The notes under the pieces were generated by a model. It ran no database searches. It worked only from the letters and a program-made list of their open reading frames with translations, and was not told where the DNA came from. A DNA stretch of 64,000 nucleotides from Azolla caroliniana (Eukaryota > Polypodiophyta). The number at the start of each line of letters is the position of its first letter. The stretch's first letter is position 1. Both the position numbers and the translations under genes were made by a program. Of this stretch, positions 61,381-64,000 are shown piece after piece. Where the stretch lies: the NCBI GenBank assembly GCA_043228905.1, contig JBHGNT010000003.1, forward strand, positions 9,238,001 to 9,302,000. The letters are read 5' to 3'.

Positions 61381-62554
61381 AATAATGATACGGGGAGAAC
61401 AGGAACTGGAATAGAAACCGGGAAAGAAGGACATAGCTGATCGGAAGGAGAAGGCCACGATTTGGACATGGTCTGATGTTGTGAAGGGTCTGAATGTTGA
61501 AGAAAAATTGGAGACAACCAATTCGGACAAGAGCTAGAACGAATCGGAAACACTTAATTTGGAAGAGGAGTTCGATTCGGAGAAGCTGAATCCACTTAAG
61601 GCCAAACAGACGAGAAGACAACTGAAGTCGACATCGACATAGAGGAACTGAAGGGTTCAGAAGCACCGAAGTCGCAATAACAAAGGAGCTAAGATGGGCT
61701 TTTTGTGCAAACAAGCTAACTGAGAAGGTCGAGAGGTGCGGAACCGGAAGGATCGTGGAAAGCGGAACAGGACGGGTCTAGGAGCGTGAGCAAGGTGGGA
61801 AGACACCAGGAGGAGCCAGAGGAAAGGACCAGTAATACCTTGATTTGTTGTAAAGGATATGCGTTTGGTCTCGTATGCGTAAGAGGTCAATACCTCAATT
61901 GCGTATTACGATGATCTCTTATTTGTGGATGTTTCGTGTGCGTAGAGGTATATACCTCGATTACGTATCTCGATCACATCATTTGTGGCTATTTAAAATA
62001 ACGATATGTTTAATATAGGCATATGTGGTCACGTATATACGTATTTGATCATATATATGTGATAAGTAAACATATGTGTATATTCATTATTACGTGATTA
62101 TATCGAAAGTTGACCTTGTCGGGAAAAGGATGTTGGTGGCCGTCGTCACATTTTTGTGAGAATGGCGTTGTCACCATCCCTTTTTCAACAATTTTTTATT
62201 GTTGACAACCCCGTTGATGACCTCGATTTCGTTACGTAAAGAAACGCCTATAGCCATAATGATGTTGAGTACGTAGGGCTTGACCCACTTCAAGTGAGGT
62301 CGCTCCAATGACACACGTATCCAACATCCCTCCCTCATTACATGGATACGATGCCACCATGAGCTCGTTCTTACGAGAGGCATTCGTAATGACGTGACCA
62401 CGTGATGGCCCACGTGAGCCTACTACGAAACGAGGGCTCATTTGGCTTGACCATTAGGTTGCACTTTGGCGTATGCTATCGTAATTACGAGACTTGAGGT
62501 TAGGTAACGTACCAACATAGTTTTGGTAAATGAGGGCGAAATAAGGACCCTTGA
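61381..62554. other. No recognisable gene; old repeat DNA
   Basis: 61381-61850 is purine-rich and reads in places like charged protein (LEEEFDSEKLNPLKAKQTRR) without a recognised family. It could be COP1b 3' UTR. 61855-62110 is AT-rich with repeated ATACCTC and CGTATATACG words. 62130-62550 is mixed noncoding sequence. No LTR matching 13015-13476 was found. Confidence 0.5.
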
Positions 62555-62587
62555 CATATATGTTCTTTTTAAAAAAAAACATATATG
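62555..62587. repeat. Short palindrome
   Basis: CATATATGTTCTTTTT is followed directly by AAAAAAAAACATATATG: a 16-base inverted repeat with one mismatch and almost no loop. It might be a cruciform-prone site or the relic of a MITE. Confidence 0.5.
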
Positions 62588-63141
62588 ATCAAATTCCTCG
62601 CATATCTCTTATACGTATCAAATATTAAGCATTCGAGAAGAGAAACTTACTTGGTTGGCTCAAGTGTTTAATGTATTTGTTCTTGAGGTCTCGAGTTCAA
62701 ATATGACCAAGACTATACAACATCCTTGATACATATGACTATAACACATGTTTAGGCTTAAGGTCTAAGTGCACCTCGGGGTCCTTGTAATAGGACTTAA
62801 AGAGCCGAAACCACACATGTGGGCAAAGAAACATAGTTTATTGTTAACATTTTTTTCGTGTATAAACTACTCATGACGCGAACATACATGGTTGAGCCTT
62901 AGGGAGCCGCCATGAAAAAATCGATATAGAGATCAGGGAATGACATTAAATTGTCACCCCCATAAACACCTTTGTGTTACCAAAGTAACCTGATCTTGAA
63001 CCTCATCTCATACGTCTAGAGGGGTATTTACGTGAGATCATGATATCGATTAATGTTTGCCCATGATATGTTTACATCACAACATGATGTTATGACTATC
63101 TCTCTGACCTTATCCTATTTCTTTTCCAGAAATAATCTTTA
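62588..63141. other. Noncoding stretch upstream of gag; tRNA-like B box
   Basis: Around 62655-62710, TTGGCTCAAGTG and GGTCTCGAGTTCAAATATGACC look like weak A and B boxes on the plus strand. No primer site or LTR end could be identified before the gag start, although this should be the leader of the following element. Confidence 0.3.
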
Positions 63142-64000
63142 ATGGCTCAAATTAACGACCCGATGTCATCCGCTCAAGCGGAAGGAACTCAAGGGAATCC
63201 TCTTGGACAAATGTCCACTGAGATGTATTTGGCACAAATAACCCAATGCCTTAGTTTCACCGCTCAACAGATGACCGAACTTCGGCAATCTCAGAGTGCT
63301 CTTGAGGCACGTGTCATTAGTCTACAATGTGAGACTAATAGACCTGATGAGAGACAAGGTGAACCATCATTTGTCATTAAGCCGTTTACGGGAGACAAAA
63401 AGGAAAGAACCGAAGAAGCAATCTGCACATGGCTGGGACGATGGGAGTCTCATTTTGAGCTCTATCCCACGCCAGATAGTACGAAGATTGCATATGTCGG
63501 CCGAGAACTCGGGGGTAAGGCCACCGCATGGTGGCGTGGGCTCCGTACTTTGGGGACATTGCCCGATACCTGGACAGATTTTGTCACGGTTTTTAAGGGC
63601 CAATTTCTGCAACCTCCCTCTCGAACCGAGGCAGCACAAGCTTTAATGAACCTCTCTAGCAGGAAATTTTCCTCGCTAGAAGACTATGTTCACCATGCTA
63701 GAACCCAAATCCAAAAATCGGGTCTAGAAGGGGACAATTGATTTATAGCTTGTTTTGTCAATGGCATCCCCAATTCGGACTATCACTGGATAGTGCACGA
63801 TAAGGATCCAAAATCCTTCGAAGAGGCCGTTGAAATAGTTCTTCGCTATCAACGCACTTCGAAGAAGGACCACAACAAAACCAACGAAGCACCCGGGACT
63901 AAGCAGTCGCAATTTGTTTGGAAACGCAAGACACCCAACGAATTCATGGATCGCGATTGTAAGCGACAACATCCTTTTTGCGTATTCTGCAAAAAGAAGG
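63142..64000 (+). pseudogene. gypsy gag, truncated by window end
   Basis: The start at 63142 (MAQINDPMSSAQAEGTQGNP) leads through MYLAQITQCLSFTAQQMTEL, the capsid (FVIKPFTGDKKERTEEAICT, IAYVGRELGGKATAWWRGLR, FVTVFKGQFLQPPSRTEAAQ) and SSLEDYVHHARTQIQKSGLE. A TGA at 63739-63741 follows. The same frame continues FIACFVNGIPNSDYHWIVHD, VLRYQRTSKKDHNKTNEAPG and the start of a zinc knuckle (FCVFCKKK) at the edge. It is the same Gag type as the minus-strand remnant at 11985-12850. Confidence 0.85.

Noticed and set aside
61390-61850. Possible host gene after COP1b
   Set aside because: Short charged open stretches only, with many stops; no conserved domain or exon structure could be supported.

Overview
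The window looks like nuclear DNA from a land plant, made almost entirely of LTR retrotransposons nested inside one another. I see no intact host gene. Plant origin is supported by Ty1/copia elements with tRNA-iMet-type primer sites, Ty3/gypsy elements of several plant lineages, and a decayed plastid insertion (rps12, trnA-UGC intron and 23S rRNA pieces) inside an LTR. Two elements have gag-pol of the sushi/Tf1/Tcn1-like chromovirus type, best known from fungi, vertebrates and (from memory) mosses and lycophytes. A non-seed plant such as a lycophyte or fern is therefore my guess, not a demonstrated fact.

Left part (1-13014). A decayed copia element on the minus strand (COP1a, 1-3503) is followed by a gypsy gag fragment (3649-4239). 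Next comes a gag-only gypsy-like element (GYP-F, 4310-9806) holding ~130-bp tandem repeats and an AT-rich hAT-like MITE. After it lie minus-strand chromovirus remnants (9811-12850) with an LTR and a second small MITE.

Main part (13015-61380). One copia element on the plus strand (COP1b, same family as COP1a) is spread over ~48 kb in four pieces: 13015-14894, 22317-22601, 43663-44788 and 60708-61380. Its reading frame resumes across each gap. The three gaps are (i) GYP-X, a minus-strand gypsy (14895-22316) whose right LTR holds the plastid insertion; (ii) COP2, a minus-strand copia (22602-43662) that itself contains TATL-1 (25835-35688), SUSHI-E (36246-41855, with a solo LTR inside) and a foldback element in its LTR; and (iii) SUSHI-C, a minus-strand chromovirus (44789-60707) containing TATL-2 (47755-57370) and a solo LTR. 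Target-site duplications support most of these junctions.

Right edge (61381-64000) is noncoding DNA followed by the gag of another plus-strand gypsy that runs off the window.

Four points stand out. First, TATL-1 is young (I see one difference between its 419-bp LTRs), has an intact 1952-codon gag-pol, and carries a second large ORF between pol and the 3' LTR. That ORF encodes a globular domain, a Pro/Glu-rich region and a long coiled coil, and it is shared with TATL-2. Second, SUSHI-E and SUSHI-C lack a TGG-type tRNA primer site. The bases after their 5' LTRs are instead complementary to the LTR segment where the RNA should start, with different but covarying sequences in the two families, as expected for Tf1-like self-priming. 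Third, several unrelated LTRs carry an antisense tRNA-like (A box/B box) module. Fourth, the nesting preserves a readable order of insertion events.
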